A stretch of 64,000 nt of DNA from Angiostrongylus vasorum (GCA_018806985.1 JADANN010000289.1:186001-250000), one strand, 5' to 3'; counted from the stretch's first letter, positions 25,583 through 37,559 are shown. The notes: a model not told the origin generated them from the letters alone. A program made the numbers and translations.

Positions 25583-28500
25583 ATGGACTCCTACGGATCA
25601 GAGGTACGCTGTTATTGATTGCTTGTTTCTGAACTATAGAGATTTCCTGATTGAAGGTGATTTCTATGTTTAGTCGAAAAAAGTTACGTGATGAGGATTT
25701 CGACGAGTTGATGGCTGCTTGTGATATGGCGAAAAACGCTGTAAAAACTGAAAATGTAAGACTTCATTAAGATGGTTCAAATCATGAAAGATATAGAAAT
25801 ACACCATTTAGTCAATTAAGTGCAGAAAAAATGGAAGAGTAGTGACTAAAATATTTCTATAAAATGAAGTTTTGAACTCTTTCAGTCGATTACTAAGGCG
25901 ATGGATGGTCTAAAAATTTCTAACACTACTTCAAATGTGGACAACACGGTAAGTAATTTGCTCCGGCATTTTAGAAGAATAAATTTTCTAGTTTATGCGT
26001 GGACTCTTATTCCTTCCATTCAATGTTCATCAAAAATTTAATTACTTAAATGGAAACTTGTGTCTAGGAAGCAAAAATCTGTTCAGAAAACTACTGAACC
26101 TCTCAGTGCACAGGAACGAACACCTCGAGCTCTAGACAAACTTGTGAGTAGCTCTTGCATCGTGTTGCTTGAAGTATTTCCTAGCGTTTTCCACAATCTA
26201 ATATCCGTTTTGGCTTATCGGTTTTGCGCCAGACAATAATATTTCAGAGATGTTTGTAATTTTTGATCAATAAAGCAAACAGAAGAATCGCCGTACAAAC
26301 AGTTCACTCAGGTCCACTTAGCTTAAACCACGCACGACTTCGATCATTATGATCATCTCCATTCGACTGCCTTACAAACATCAAATCGAAATAAGTAACC
26401 CTCACGCTTTCCTTAATATCAACAATGTGCTTCTGGGCAATTTCACAGGATGTACAAATGTACATGAGCATAAGTACATGTACACATACAATTTTTAATT
26501 TATTTTATATGACTCGTCATGACGTTTAGTGTGCAGATCTCAGCATTTCCTGAATTCGACTCGTCTTCTCGCAGTTATAATTCACGAAGGGGTTCGTATA
26601 TTTCGCATGTTGTTTCCGTTGCTGCTTAAAGAGTTCTTCTTCTTTGTGAACACGATAGAATCCTGATCGAGTCGATTCTCTTTACATTCTAGGCCACAGC
26701 CGCGGCAAAGCGTTTCCACGTAGACTGGAGTAGAAATCTCTTTCCTTATCAAGAAAAGAGTAGGCTGTATATGTGTATACCTTCTTGGATTGTTAAGCTA
26801 ACACGAGTTGATATAGTTGTTTGTTCGGCTAACTTTTTGAGTTTTTCGCCTTCCTCAAAGCCCGATGATCCGAGTCAATGGTGCACAGTCCTTATACCTC
26901 TCGATGTAGTGTATTCGTCATCACATCGAGTCGGATCTTCCTCAGTGGATCATCTCTCGAATAAAGCATTCCCACCAGGCGACACTCTTGTATACATGAT
27001 GATTGATATTGATATGACTACCCATTGATAATATTTTGTTTTTCAATGGATAATTCATTCTGCGGCATTCGGGATTAGGTTGGCTAGTGCTTAGCGAAAA
27101 TCAAAACAATAATTTTTTAAACAGCCCGTCCTCTAACCTCGGCATTAATAATCAGTACCTTCTTGGGTTATTAAGCTAACATGAGGTTGATATGGATGTT
27201 TGTTCCTCTGACGCTTAGAAGTCTTCGTCTTTATCAGATCATGCGAGAGGTACTCCACTGAGGATGATCCGACTCGACAGGGAAGACGAAGCCGTTACAT
27301 CGACAAGACGAACAACGGTGGCCCATCGACTAGAATCATCCGCCCCGAGGAAGACAAGACGTGGGAACGTTAGCCAAATGAACATCTATATCAACCTCGT
27401 TGGGGACTCGTGTTAGCTTAACAATCCAAGACGGCTTTTTTGTTACTACTAAGGTTAAATGAAAGCCAATTTGAAAATTGTACACGCGTATATTTACATT
27501 TATTCGTCAAAAACCATTATCATTGTCATTAACAGATCGTGGTCCATAATAAATTGTGAGACCACGGCATTTCGTGTACTTAATTTTTTCAAAACGCAGC
27601 TCTAGGACTCGTCGATAGAATCTGATGTTCTTACGGTGGTGGAAAAAGACGACAACGGATTCGTGTTTTACAAGTGCCGCTTTTGTGGACTCACCTTCAA
27701 CTACATGAATACGCTCCGAGCACACGAACGTGTTCACAACATTTCCCAGGTCGGTGTGCAATTTCCCGTTCACCGCGGACCTGGAAATTTTCTGCTACAT
27801 TTATTTTTCTCACCACGTACAACATTGCGTCAAACTCAAAGAGATGCGTTCCCAAAATGCTTCTGGTCCATCACAGTCTAACTCTTAAGTACATGGTCGA
27901 AATAACCCAAAGAGAAGCTTCACTGTAGTTCATAAGGACGCATGATCACCTACACACATGGGTGCATATTACAAATGTGTTCACCCATGCACACAAACAT
28001 ACACACGTGCAGAAAATACACAGACTGCTAGTAGTGGATGTTTTCCGGATGATTCCACTGAAGGAAAAAAGTGATGATCTTATGTAGAAAAAATAAATTT
28101 TCATAACGACCCACATCTTCTTCTATAGAGCTGAGTTTTGTTCTTTACCTAGCATGCTGAGACGTAGAAAGCAATCAAAACTTGTGGATACGATACATTT
28201 GGAAAGCAGATGTTTGTCACCACCTTGTGTTTGTCTTATAATTCTTTACTGATTATCTGTTATGGTGTTCTTCCGGAAAAGAGCTCTTTACAGCCGTTCA
28301 TCTGTGGGAAATGCGGCGAATCGTACGAATTTGCGTGCCAGCTGGAATATCACACCCAACAACATGGAGGTACTTTTTTTCTATTTCTCAGTTTGCAATG
28401 TGAAACGGAGTTCTCGTGCTGTGTTGTCAGGAAACTTGAGATGTAATGCGTGTGTTTTTTGTTTAAATGTGCGGAATGCTCTCCAGATAGCGTGTTACAA

Positions 28501-28694
28501 AAACGAATTTCGCATTCTGCGAGCTCTAGCATTGTATTAACGGATGATTACTTAACGCCATGCCGCGTATCGGTTATTGCACACATTGTCAGTCACTTCA
28601 ACAAAGTTGCTCATTGGTTTCGGCCCGTGCTTCCCTAAAAACAGTAGTTTCGAAGTTTAAACAAGCATATGTCCGTCAATAATGAATTTCATTA

Positions 28695-28748
<54 letters not shown>

Positions 28749-31700
28749 GATTAAGAGCCTTTGCCTGTGAGATGCACGTTTTTTTTGCTCTAGAACATGT
28801 AAGTTCTGATATTTATCCGTGATAACAAAACGTTCCTCAATTTCACACTGGTTGAGGTCCGTTACGGGGACGGGACTCTCATCAACCAGCGCACTATGGT
28901 GTCCACCAACGATCGTTGGTATTTGGGGATGGGTGTCGCGTTTGCGTTAAATATGTTGAGGATTCGAATTTCGCCTTCAATATATCGAAAAGACGATTTT
29001 TCACCAGATTCACGACAGAAAAACATTTTAAGAGATTCGTCCTGTCCTTAGACCGATATAGCAGAATTTGTTCGATAACTCAACTGAATACAAGGCAACA
29101 AATTTTTAATTCCGCAAATGTTCTACATCTCGATAACACATCAACAGTTGTCGGAAAAGACGCTCCCGCGTGAATATAAGAGCAACTCAAATTAGAACCT
29201 CAAAATTATTAACGGGAAAAACAATAAAACGAAGTCGGATAGAGCGTTCAGTGTTCAAGTGATTCACTGAGAACCGAAAGAGAAAAAATGGATTATATTC
29301 TTGTTTAGCAAACACGAGGCGTTATTTTATTTCTTTATCTACGCACAAGCTGACGTTTCCGTGGATTTCGCCTTCCTCAGAGCTGCTTTCTATGAGTCTT
29401 CCACTTAATATGTGACGTGGAGACCATGGTATGATAGCATGGTCACACTTTAGCCGAGCAGTGCTTCTAATAGAAAAGCTTGCCTCCAGTTTTCCGACCA
29501 CAGAGGAGTGGGGTGTTTTGTTGCATAGCCGAAGCACAGTATCGAACCAACGAAAGTATGTGCACATTTAACCTATGTACTACACACATTTCCTTTTCAA
29601 CGAAAGTAGTTGTAGTATTTATCAACAACATTTTTCTACCATAATCGGTAACTATTTTTTGCGTGATTACGTAACGCATTGCTTTGAATATTTACAGTTA
29701 TAACTTTGATGTGGTTCCATTTTCGGTCGTAAATAGGAAGTTTAACATCAAAAAGCATGCAATTAAACCACCATCATCATTGTATTTATATAATATTGTC
29801 TAGACTTTTGCACAACAACGATGATATGCCTACCAATGCGACATCTATTTTCATCTCGTTCAGAAACCCAAATATGACAGCTTTGCAACACATACCGTAC
29901 TTTAGGGTACGGTAAAAGAGTATTCATTAGCGTACTCTGCTTACTCATACTGTGGTCGATTGCCTTTGTTGGTTTTTTACTTCGAAAATCAGCACCTTTT
30001 AGTTTTTATAGATAAGTAGCGATAATAATTTTATAACAAATTAGGATAACTTAGGACCACAAATCAGAGTACTAATGTGAGAAAAGATGTTTAAGTAATT
30101 TTAACAAAAAAGAAACTGTTTCTTGTGGTTGTTTTAGGCATTGTTTCCAATTCCTTGAATGAACCTGATAGTTGAGTGTTTTAGCTTCTCTCTGGTCTCG
30201 CAAAGTCTAGTTGAATTCCCGAACTAATATTCTTCTTTTTTTAACATGGAGGGCTTCACTGGTGAGACGGATCACAACAGATCGCTCTTCTCAGTGTAGC
30301 AGTGAGAGCAGTGACCACTTTCAAGAGATCGTCATTTGCTTGTTGTGCTTTTTCAGATATGAAAGGATACAAATGCGAGTGTGGTCGTACGTTTTTCTCG
30401 TACACGGAAATGCTCTATCATAAGCATTCGGACGATCTAGAAAAGGAAAAAGAGGGAAAAAGTTAGCTAAAAAGCTTCTTCACTCAAAATCAGTGCAGTT
30501 AACACGGAGTCGATTCACTAGTTTTCCAGGAATTGCACGGATGTCCAATGTTTGTCAATCCGACAACAAGTAAAGTAGCGTTGCTACAGGAACTGCCAAC
30601 ACCGGCATACATTGAGCAAGGATTTGAGCCGAAGCATCCATTGAAGGTTGTAAGCAGATATTTTAGAAATGCGTCCATATGATTTGCGCAGAAAAACAGG
30701 GACCTCAAAAAGTAGCACTTGCTTCTCTGAGCAGATGTTCTATGGATTGTCATAGGCGAAATTTTTCACCGAGCTGTACTAACATGCTGCAAATCGATGA
30801 CTTCCACCTAAGCGCACTTTATTTGCAAAAGTGCGATAGTGCAGTTCATTTTTTTGGAATGTTTAAGTGACCGGTCCAAAAAAAGTGGAGTGTGTCAGTG
30901 ATTCTTCGAAAAATTCCAGGTTAGACCTACTCGTGCAAAAGATTGTAATGTTCGCAGCCAAAGTATTTCTTTTTTCGAAGGATTTTTTTGCAAGCCACAG
31001 GGATTTTTAAATTATGAGACTGTAGGAAATGAATGTATGTAATTTGGCAACAGCAGGATGTCTTACGCTAACCAAAGAAAAAACAGCTTGATTGTGCGTC
31101 GCTCGTTCTTGTTCACTTCTTGCGAAAGCTTATGGTCTGCAGTAATTGTGAAATATTTGGCGGAGAGTAGCGGAAATCTCAAGTTCCCACGTGTTTAGGT
31201 TTCCTCGAACAACAGGATAAAAATACTATATTCCATCTTAATGGATAGGAAAGTGATGGATTCATAATGGAATTCATTCTATGTGACTCTATAATTCCTA
31301 GTGAATGAATGCATTGTGATGAATCATTAGTGTAGTAATCTTGTCAAAGAGATGCTTACTCGATTATCTTCTCGTTGAACTCGAAGTAATGTGTTTATAT
31401 CCGTGCTCACATATTAGCACTCATATTCTTCAACAGGCTACGGTGTCACAAATACCTGATGAAAGTAACATGAAAAATACTTACATTAGGAAATAATCCA
31501 TTAGTTAGATGAAAATATGGACGGATTGTATGTTCTTCACATATAGGTTTATTCGGACGTTCGATCAAAGCCGTACATTTGTGAATACTGCTCAAAAAGT
31601 TATGCAGATAGTCGCCAATTGGCCTACCACATGTACAGTCATAGAGGTAAATTTTCAGACTACTCTAATGTGCGATTACTATGCGGTAGACTTGTTCTGA

Positions 31701-31853
31701 ACTATCAAAGATGTCAAGTTTTTTGCAGGAGAACGGCAGTTCAATCCGCGGTCATCTCGATACTTGATGGGTCGTCAGGGGGTAGGTTACACTGACCGCA
31801 GTTCTTACTTTATGTTTCCAAGAACAAGTGGATATGTACCCCCTCTGTATTAA
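25583..31853 (+). CDS. C2H2 zinc-finger protein (ten exons)
   Basis: Probable nuclear DNA- or RNA-binding protein of about 302 aa. Exons: 25583-25603, 25657-25755, 25886-25948, 26087-26143, 27606-27749, 28294-28369, 30357-30461, 30530-30649, 31547-31646, 31729-31853. The N-terminal 80 residues are acidic/polar with no known domain. Finger 1 (about 104-124, YKCRFCGLTF...HERVH), finger 2 (132-152) and finger 4 (240-260, YICEYCSKSY...HMYSH) fit C-x2-C-x12-H-x3-H. Finger 3 (160-177) is degenerate, with C-x-C and H-x-H. HRGERQF after finger 4 is a HTGEKP-type linker, but no fifth finger follows; the C-terminus is Tyr/Ser/Arg-rich. Most junctions agree in phase. The exon 7/8 junction is off by one base at an AAAAA run. 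Exon 1 uses an unusual GAAG acceptor; the Met at 25666 is an alternative start. The target is unknown. Confidence 0.82.
26780..27010. mobile_element. Penelope-like terminal repeat, family 3, in zinc-finger gene intron 4
   Basis: Begins TTGGATTGTTAAGCTAACAC and contains the decayed minus-strand motif at 26826-26862. A CGAGTCGGATCTTCCTCAGT segment is shared with the copy at 56395. Confidence 0.5.
27160..27436. mobile_element. Penelope-like terminal repeat pair, family 3, in zinc-finger gene intron 4
   Basis: Left arm CTTGGGTTATTAAGCTAACA at about 27163 returns as CGTGTTAGCTTAACAATCCA at about 27410. A decayed motif at 27341-27375 (CCCCGAGGA, GGGAACGTTAGCC) lies inside. It ends 170 bases before exon 5 of the zinc-finger gene. 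Confidence 0.55.
28698..28747 (+). repeat. (GA)25 microsatellite
   Basis: Uninterrupted GA dinucleotide tract inside intron 6 of the zinc-finger gene. Confidence 0.97.
29310..29480 (-). mobile_element. Penelope-like terminal repeat fragment
   Basis: Minus-strand motif at 29347-29384 (AGCT, CTGAGGA, GAAA, CGTC, AGCT). It is followed on the plus strand by GAGTCTTCCACTTAATATGT, which is also present at 40472-40492 beside the decayed GIY-YIG copy. Located in intron 6 of the zinc-finger gene. Confidence 0.5.
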
Positions 31854-31871
31854 AAGGACTTTTGTTGCTGT

Positions 31872-31877
31872 AATAAA
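31872..31877 (+). terminator. Polyadenylation signal of the zinc-finger gene
   Basis: AATAAA 18 bases after the stop codon at 31851-31853; close, but typical of compact nematode 3' ends. Confidence 0.55.
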
Positions 31878-32593
31878 TTTCATGTGTTCGGTCGCTTTCG
31901 TGGACTACATTTCATATGACTGTACCTCCTTCTTAACAATTAACCCACTGTGTCCGGAAGCCCTCTCAAATTCTAAGAATGCTATGCATATGCATTCCAT
32001 AGTGAAGTGTCCAGATATTTGCTAGCTTTGGTAACGAACTAAAAGCGGCCTCACAAGGCTTTAGAATGCTCGTGGGGGAAAAAAATGTTAAACAGTCAGT
32101 AGAGCAGTGAAATAAAAACTTGACTCGGGCACGCACCACCATTCAGGAAGTGCCATTAGCGTTCAACCATAAAGTAAGCGAAGCTATGGAATGCAACGAA
32201 AACTAAAATCTACTAAGATATCTGAGTGGAATAATCGTAGTTTAACCTAGGCAGATTGCGAGAGTTGAGCTTAGGAGGATGTTGTAGATGAAGGCATCAG
32301 TCATGTTGTGATGTCCGTATCTCTTCGGTCTATCTAATTACCGTGTAATCGGGAATAATCACTAAGAAATGAACATAGAAATTGGTTTACTACTGAGGGC
32401 TTAAAGAGTTTTAGCATACTGTTGCTGAATGAAGAATCAACTGGTTACTCAAAAGACCGACTTTCTACAAACTTCGGCATAGATAGTTGATATATTTATT
32501 TATACGATCTTATAAACTGATCTTCTTTAGCTGACGCGAGGTTGGCACAGGTGTTCGTTGACGTTGTCGTTGTTGTTGGTGTTGTTGGTCGAT

Positions 32594-32629
32594 GGCTGAC
32601 GCTTCGGCGATTTCGCCTTCCTCAGAGCC
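32594..32629 (-). ncRNA. Hammerhead-ribozyme-like motif, family 1, left arm
   Basis: Read on the minus strand: GGCT, CTGAGGA, extra A, perfect stem II GGCG/CGCC with AAAT loop, GAAG (one change from GAAA), CGTC, AGCC. Confidence 0.45.
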
Positions 32630-32821
32630 TGGACGTATTTTTATATTAGAATACTTTAATTATTGGTGGAAAAGGCTAAAGTATTAATGAAGATCAAAGT
32701 TTTAAATAGATGGTGGGTTAGGATGCTACGGTCATACTGAAAGGATACTCACCGTGTTGTAACGAGTGGGACTGGCCCACGCGTTGTTCACGTGGGATCG
32801 CGAGCACGACACACCCCGGGG

Positions 32822-33202
32822 TCAAAACATCATTTTGACATAGGGCGCCAGGTCACGTGTGATGGTGAGGCGTTCGCCTTTCCGGTTCATCTTTGAATTT
32901 TTGAAATTTATCCAAAACGCTTCAAGAGTTTTGCGCGTTGATGTTTTCGACTCCTTCGCTAGGACCCGTACAGTCACTTCAAAATCGTCGCCGTTGTGCT
33001 TTTGTGCCCTATGCGTACCTAGAGGAGTGTCTTGACGAATTTTAGCTTTTCCATCTAGATGTTCTCTTATGCGGACACAAAGTGGTCTACCCGTTTCCCC
33101 AATATATTCCTCACCGCATGCGTTGCATGAGACCAAGTATATTATACCTGAACTCATGCAATCCCCGTCTCTCCCGTTAGGGCAGATCATACAAAAATCC
33201 AA
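32822..33202 (-). pseudogene. GIY-YIG endonuclease domain of a Penelope-like reverse transcriptase (C-terminal fragment)
   Basis: A 126-codon open frame. It holds the GIY-like IYLVSC, the YIG-like EEYIGETGRPL, then RIREHL with the conserved Arg and His, and FEVTVRVLAKES. CMICPNGRDGDC just before is the Cys-rich segment typical of these domains. In Penelope-like elements this domain nicks target DNA for target-primed reverse transcription. Here it lacks the reverse transcriptase that should precede it, so the ORF is a 5'-truncated remnant, though this stretch is still open. The frame continues into the left terminal arm (AYPVK-like end near 32830). Decayed relatives lie at 20570-20870 (plus) and 40550-40920 (minus). 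Confidence 0.8.
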
Positions 33203-33464
33203 AGATGAACTGGAAAGACGAATACCTCACTATCACACGTGACCTGGCGCCCTAACTCAAAATGATATTTTGACCCCCGGGTGTGTCATCTCGCGACCCC
33301 ACGTGAACAACGCGTGGGCCAGTCCCACTCGTAACATCACGGTGAGTAGCCTTTCAGTTTGACCGTAGCATCCTAACCCACCATCTATTTAAAACTTTGA
33401 TCTTCAGTAATACTTTAGCCTTTTTCCACCAGTAATTAAAGTATTTTAATACAAAATACGTCCA

Positions 33465-33500
33465 GGCTCTGAGGTAGGCGAAATCGCCGAAACGTCAGCC
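33465..33500 (+). ncRNA. Hammerhead-ribozyme-like motif, family 1, right arm
   Basis: GGCT, CTGAGGT, extra A, perfect stem II GGCG/CGCC with AAAT loop, GAAA, CGTC, AGCC. The AACGTC segment contains the palindrome ACGT that could form stem III between two copies. Confidence 0.5.
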
Positions 33501-33616
33501 ATCGACCAACAACACCAACAACAACGACAACGACAACGAAGACTTATACCAACTTCGCATCAGCTAAACAAGATCAGTTTATAAGGTCGTATAAATAAAT
33601 ATATCAACTGGTTACT

Positions 33617-35000
33617 GATAATGAAAATCTAAGTGACAACTGTGTTTATACAATGCACTATAGAAATAGGACATATGAAAGGAAGTTTATAGACGGGACT
33701 GACTAAATAAACAACATTATCGAAAAACTGCTACAATTCTAAAATAGTTAGCAGACAACAAAGTAAGACAAATTTGTCCTTTACACTCGTCCTTTCATGC
33801 ACATTTAAGAGAAACATATTGAATAGATGCTGATATATCTAGTGAAAAGGAGGATAAGATGTAATCTTCTGATTTGGCACAGCAACTACCCTTCTCCATT
33901 AATTATAGGTCAATCTACTTAAGTTTGTATTTAGATGTAAGAAAGCCATTATGGGCGACCTCTAAAGCGATAATATATTAACTTCTCGAATAACTTTTGC
34001 TTCATCTTTTGTAAGGAATATTGCTTCTTCGTAAATAGAATTCCTAAAAAAGAGCTTCGCTTGGACAAATAGATGATGCTGATAAGGCCACAGCTAGATG
34101 CTGTATCACTCCGTACTAAATAACACTGAACAGTACTTACCAACGGCCGAAAAGGTGATCGCACTTGTTGGGATACTGTATATCTAATCTTTCTGCAGAA
34201 CGTACGGTGACGAGTGCATTAAGGAAAAACACCTATGTGAAAACTCAAAATTTTATCTGCTATTCCTCTACAATGGAAATTCGGCGCATAGGACTTTTAG
34301 GATGTCCCGTAATTTCAAAGTGGGAAATATGACGAATTCCAAAAAGTTCGGAATATCACCGGAAAAAAGGAATGCCTCGCTCATTGCGCGTGCTTTTGCA
34401 CTGTCTCGCGGAGTAATCTTTTCATCCGAATGGGTCGAACAAGTCGTCCTATACAAGCAGCACACTCGTGCTCTCATTCCCCCAAAGAAAAGCACGAAAA
34501 ATGAGATTGTTGGAAAAAGGAAGTAACCGATACATGGAGTTTTTACTGCAATTATGAGACTTTTTCCTCGGAGTAAGACTGTCATTGCATGCTCGAAGTC
34601 TTGTGAAGAAGGCAAAATTCGCCGAAATGTTGGTCGTCGCAAAGTAAGATAACAACGTTGAGTCGCCCAGTCAACAGGATTTCGTAGGACGTCCAAAAAC
34701 TGTTAGTTGTCATATAAGCTAAATTTCAGGCGAATTCGAGGGGAACTTAAATTGTCCTAGAAAAAAATGGAGAAATATTGAAATTGATTTCATAGGATAT
34801 CCGCGCGCGGTAGTGAGAAATTTTCGTCACTGGTGTGCACGAATTTACGAGTCGGCGGATAAACAAACAGTGAATATTGATACAATTCATAATTGCACGT
34901 TCTATAAGCACTCGGATGTTCTCTGTTATACAATCCCGATAACATTCCCAAACTGTAATAACGACTTTGATGGAGAAAATAGACTGAGAGGCAAATAAGA
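33617..35000. other. Stretch without a recognised gene
   Basis: The 142-codon minus-strand frame at 34696-34268 shows no family signature. A degenerate hammerhead-like stretch (GTGAAGAAGG, TTCGCCGAAATG) at about 34605-34632 suggests that part of this is an old Penelope-like relic. Confidence 0.4.
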
Positions 35001-35004
35001 AAAA

Positions 35005-35150
35005 GGACCCGCATGGTATGGTATTCAACACGTCAGATTCCGGAAAGAGTAATAGCAGGTCCGATCCCCACCGCAGGCACCTGCGGTCTGGGGCTTTGCA
35101 AATATCTTAGCATCATTGTGGTTGTATTTCACATCATACAGTGCTATGAA
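35005..35150 (+). repeat. SINE-C copy (tRNA-derived)
   Basis: CCGCATGGTATGGTATTCAA head, GTCCGATCCCCACCGC B-box region, CACCTGCGGTCTGGGG hairpin, then TTTGCAAATATCTTAGCATC and TTGTATTTCACATC tail. Confidence 0.65.
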
Positions 35151-35314
35151 GAAAGAATAGGTAATACATAAAATGAGAGTACATTGTTGTTTATACCACA
35201 GCTTCAGTTTAACTGGATCCAATGATGATGTAGGCTCCCCAGATCAATCCCGTTTATGGCTGATTGCTGATAGCAGCTATAGGTTAAAACAAAGGTGGGA
35301 GAAGGGCGAAATGA

Positions 35315-35455
35315 TGGACACGTATGATGTGGTGGTGAACCCGTTAGCCTCCAGAAGACTAACAGCGGGTTTGATTACAACTGCAGATACCTATGGACCA
35401 GAATCTTGCAAATATCTCAGCATTATTGTGTTTATTATTTTGATAATTAATAAAT
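35315..35455 (+). repeat. SINE-C copy (tRNA-derived), diverged
   Basis: Second copy in tandem order about 165 bases after the previous one: GTATGATGTGGTGGTGAACC head, GGTTTGATTACAACTGC B-box region, TTGCAAATATCTCAGC tail. Confidence 0.6.
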
Positions 35456-36660
35456 AGTACATATAGACCAAGTCGTTTGCTGCGTAAGGTTTTTTCTGTT
35501 TCTTTGATATTAGTGCTACGTTTAAAACGAAATACACTTGAAAAATCCATAGTCATGATCGACAATGTTTATTGAAGATTGTTCGAGTAGCGCAATGATG
35601 GTGACGCTGTTCAATACGCGGAAAGAACAACGTACTCGTATCTGATTCGAGGCCACCAAACTTCTCATCTCTCCGGGGTCGAGAAATCTACACCAGAGCT
35701 ATTCCAAACGACAAAGACGTTGACTTTATGCATCAGTAGTACACAAAAAAGTCGTTGTAAATGCTAGATATACATTTAATTACCTCTACTATGTTTGATT
35801 AAGTCGAACTCACGGTATGCCTTTCAGGAATTGACCAACACCAAAGGCTTTATCCTTAGATTCTTGTCCGAGAAACTCTCACTCAGTTGGTCGACGTAGT
35901 GCTGAGTAGGAAATATTTTAGAACTTAGCTACTTAGAACCAGATCTTAGAACTAATAGACCTAGCAGACCTTTCGGCATCTACTAATTTCACTGCCATTT
36001 ACAATATGCAATCCACTTGGAAACGCCCTAACACGGCTATTCCAAGGCTCTAAGAGAAATCAGGTCGACCAACATAGAACAACATTCATAACGAAGTAGC
36101 AAATCTTCAAGTAACATCCGAGTGCACACGCAAGAAATATTCGACATCGTGGATATAAGGAAACGAATGGAACTCGGGAAGTGCTGCATCCGCTCCCTGG
36201 ATCTGAAAACGGTTCATGTAAAAATTTTTGAGAAATGCACTGTTTCTACCTTGTAAGCGGTGATAATAAATCTATGTGTTTATTAGCTGCTCTATTGGGT
36301 AACAAATGACCGCTAGGCCAGTTTATAGGTAACAAATAACGCTAAATTAGTATATAACTGATGATCATGTAGTGGTCAATGAGTGGTATGTATATGAAGA
36401 AGGTGTAGTACTCCAACATGAAAAAGGCCGAATTTACCAAAAAAAACATCTATTTCATTTGCCAGTGTAGCCTGTTGTTGTTCTCATAATTGATGTCTTT
36501 TTAGCTTCTAACTTTAACTTGACAAAATTTCACTCTACAGAAGTGAATAAAAATAATTTTCTCACCATAGCTGCTGCTTTAGAGGAATGCTCATGAACGA
36601 CATTTGAGCAACTGTCTATACGCTATTTAATGGTAAAGCATTAATGCAGATTGAACTTGA
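35456..36660. other. Stretch without a recognised gene
   Basis: No exon with matched phases, no repeat family shared with the rest of the window, and no long open frame. Confidence 0.4.
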
Positions 36661-36674
36661 CTTGAATTTGAACT

Positions 36675-37032
36675 GCCCGTCCTCACTGGCTGTGTGGGCC
36701 CCAGCATAATCTCCATTTTTCGGAGATTTGATGGTTAAGCCATAGTGGTTCCCTGGAATCCCGAGGACAGCCTGGCCAAAGTCTGTCCCAGGTCGTCACC
36801 ACGACAGGCAGTCGCAGCCCTTGTGGATCATGAGGAGATTTACCACCATGCGACCCTGATACCAGGATCTTGGTAGTGGTTTACTCTTATTAGCTAAGCT
36901 TTCTGCTGAAAACGCCGGACTCCTTCTCAGCTTGAGAGACCGTGCCAGAGGGATGAATCCCCCGCTGCACATCGCAGCCCGACACCCATGAACACCTCCC
37001 AGCCGCGAAGAGGCGGTAAACCGTTGGGAGGA
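36675..37032 (+). repeat. Dispersed 360-bp repeat F, copy 2
   Basis: Second copy of the repeat at 12228-12596, same orientation. Internal landmarks include CCCAGCATAATCTCCATTTT, CCAGGATCTTGG and CGGACTCCTTCTCAGCTTG. An adjoining frame read antisense (37145-36927) is not a gene. Confidence 0.75.
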
Positions 37033-37257
37033 ATGCAGATTAATTTAACAAACCATGAATTCTTCTGATTGAAGCCAAAGTGCAAATTGAAATCGATACA
37101 TTCAGCTTCAGCACGAGCATTCTTTTTAATATTTGTCATGCGCAAGGAAGTAGCAGTACACTTTATGCTCCCAGTATGTTAAGCATTTCCGTGCAAACAA
37201 AGCAAGTTCAATGCATCATTAAAGAGGATGCTGTATGATCTATAGAACACCGCAAAG

Positions 37258-37415
37258 AACTCTTGTAGCGAAGTGGTTAGAGGTGTCTTGCAATACATTG
37301 GCGTTCCTTGGTTTGATCCTACGCCTTGGCTCAACATGACCTCAATCTTTCGAGTGTCGGGAAATTGTAACACATTTGTCTGGGAAGAAAGCAGCACCGT
37401 CTTGGTAAGTAGTTA
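37258..37415 (+). repeat. SINE-A copy (tRNA-derived)
   Basis: TGTAGCGAAGTGGTTAGAGG is a clear A box region and GGTTTGATCC a clear B box, spaced as in a tRNA. The body (GGGAAATTGTAACACATTTG) matches the copies at 47588 and 61610. The tRNA cloverleaf itself does not close, so it is not a tRNA gene. Confidence 0.65.
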
Positions 37416-37559
37416 GGAAACAGGACGTCCCTGTGAGGAGAAATATGCTTTTAGAAACCTCTAGCATAAATGATGACTTCGAGTGGACGGCGGATTCGTC
37501 AGGGAATAGCACTGGCAGGCCATGAAGAATTGAATACTTTGCTGTACGGTTTCAGATTG

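Larger units (their letters stand above)
32436..33616. mobile_element. Penelope-like element, 5'-truncated, with inverted terminal repeats and 14-bp target duplication
   Basis: Two arms of about 390 bp mirror each other: 32485-32874 and 33217-33609. Each holds a hammerhead-like motif, a CAA/CGA-rich tract and the last codons of the GIY-YIG ORF. Between them lies the rest of the GIY-YIG domain in minus orientation. ATCAACTGGTTACT is found at both flanks (32436-32449 and 33603-33616), the sign of an insertion. The left end carries about 34 extra bases (GACCGACTTTCTAC...) missing on the right. Penelope-like elements are known for such variable, often inverted, terminal-repeat arrangements. The reverse transcriptase part is absent. 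Confidence 0.75.

Noticed and set aside
32485..33609. Could the inverted arms be an assembly fold-back?
   Set aside because: The arms differ at many positions and are flanked by a short direct duplication, as expected of a real, old insertion.
34268..34696. 142-codon minus-strand frame
   Set aside because: No domain, no splice partners, and part of it overlaps a degenerate terminal-repeat motif.
37258..37330. Possible tRNA gene (good A and B boxes)
   Set aside because: The acceptor and anticodon stems do not pair, and the sequence continues into the SINE-A body; it is a tRNA-derived SINE.
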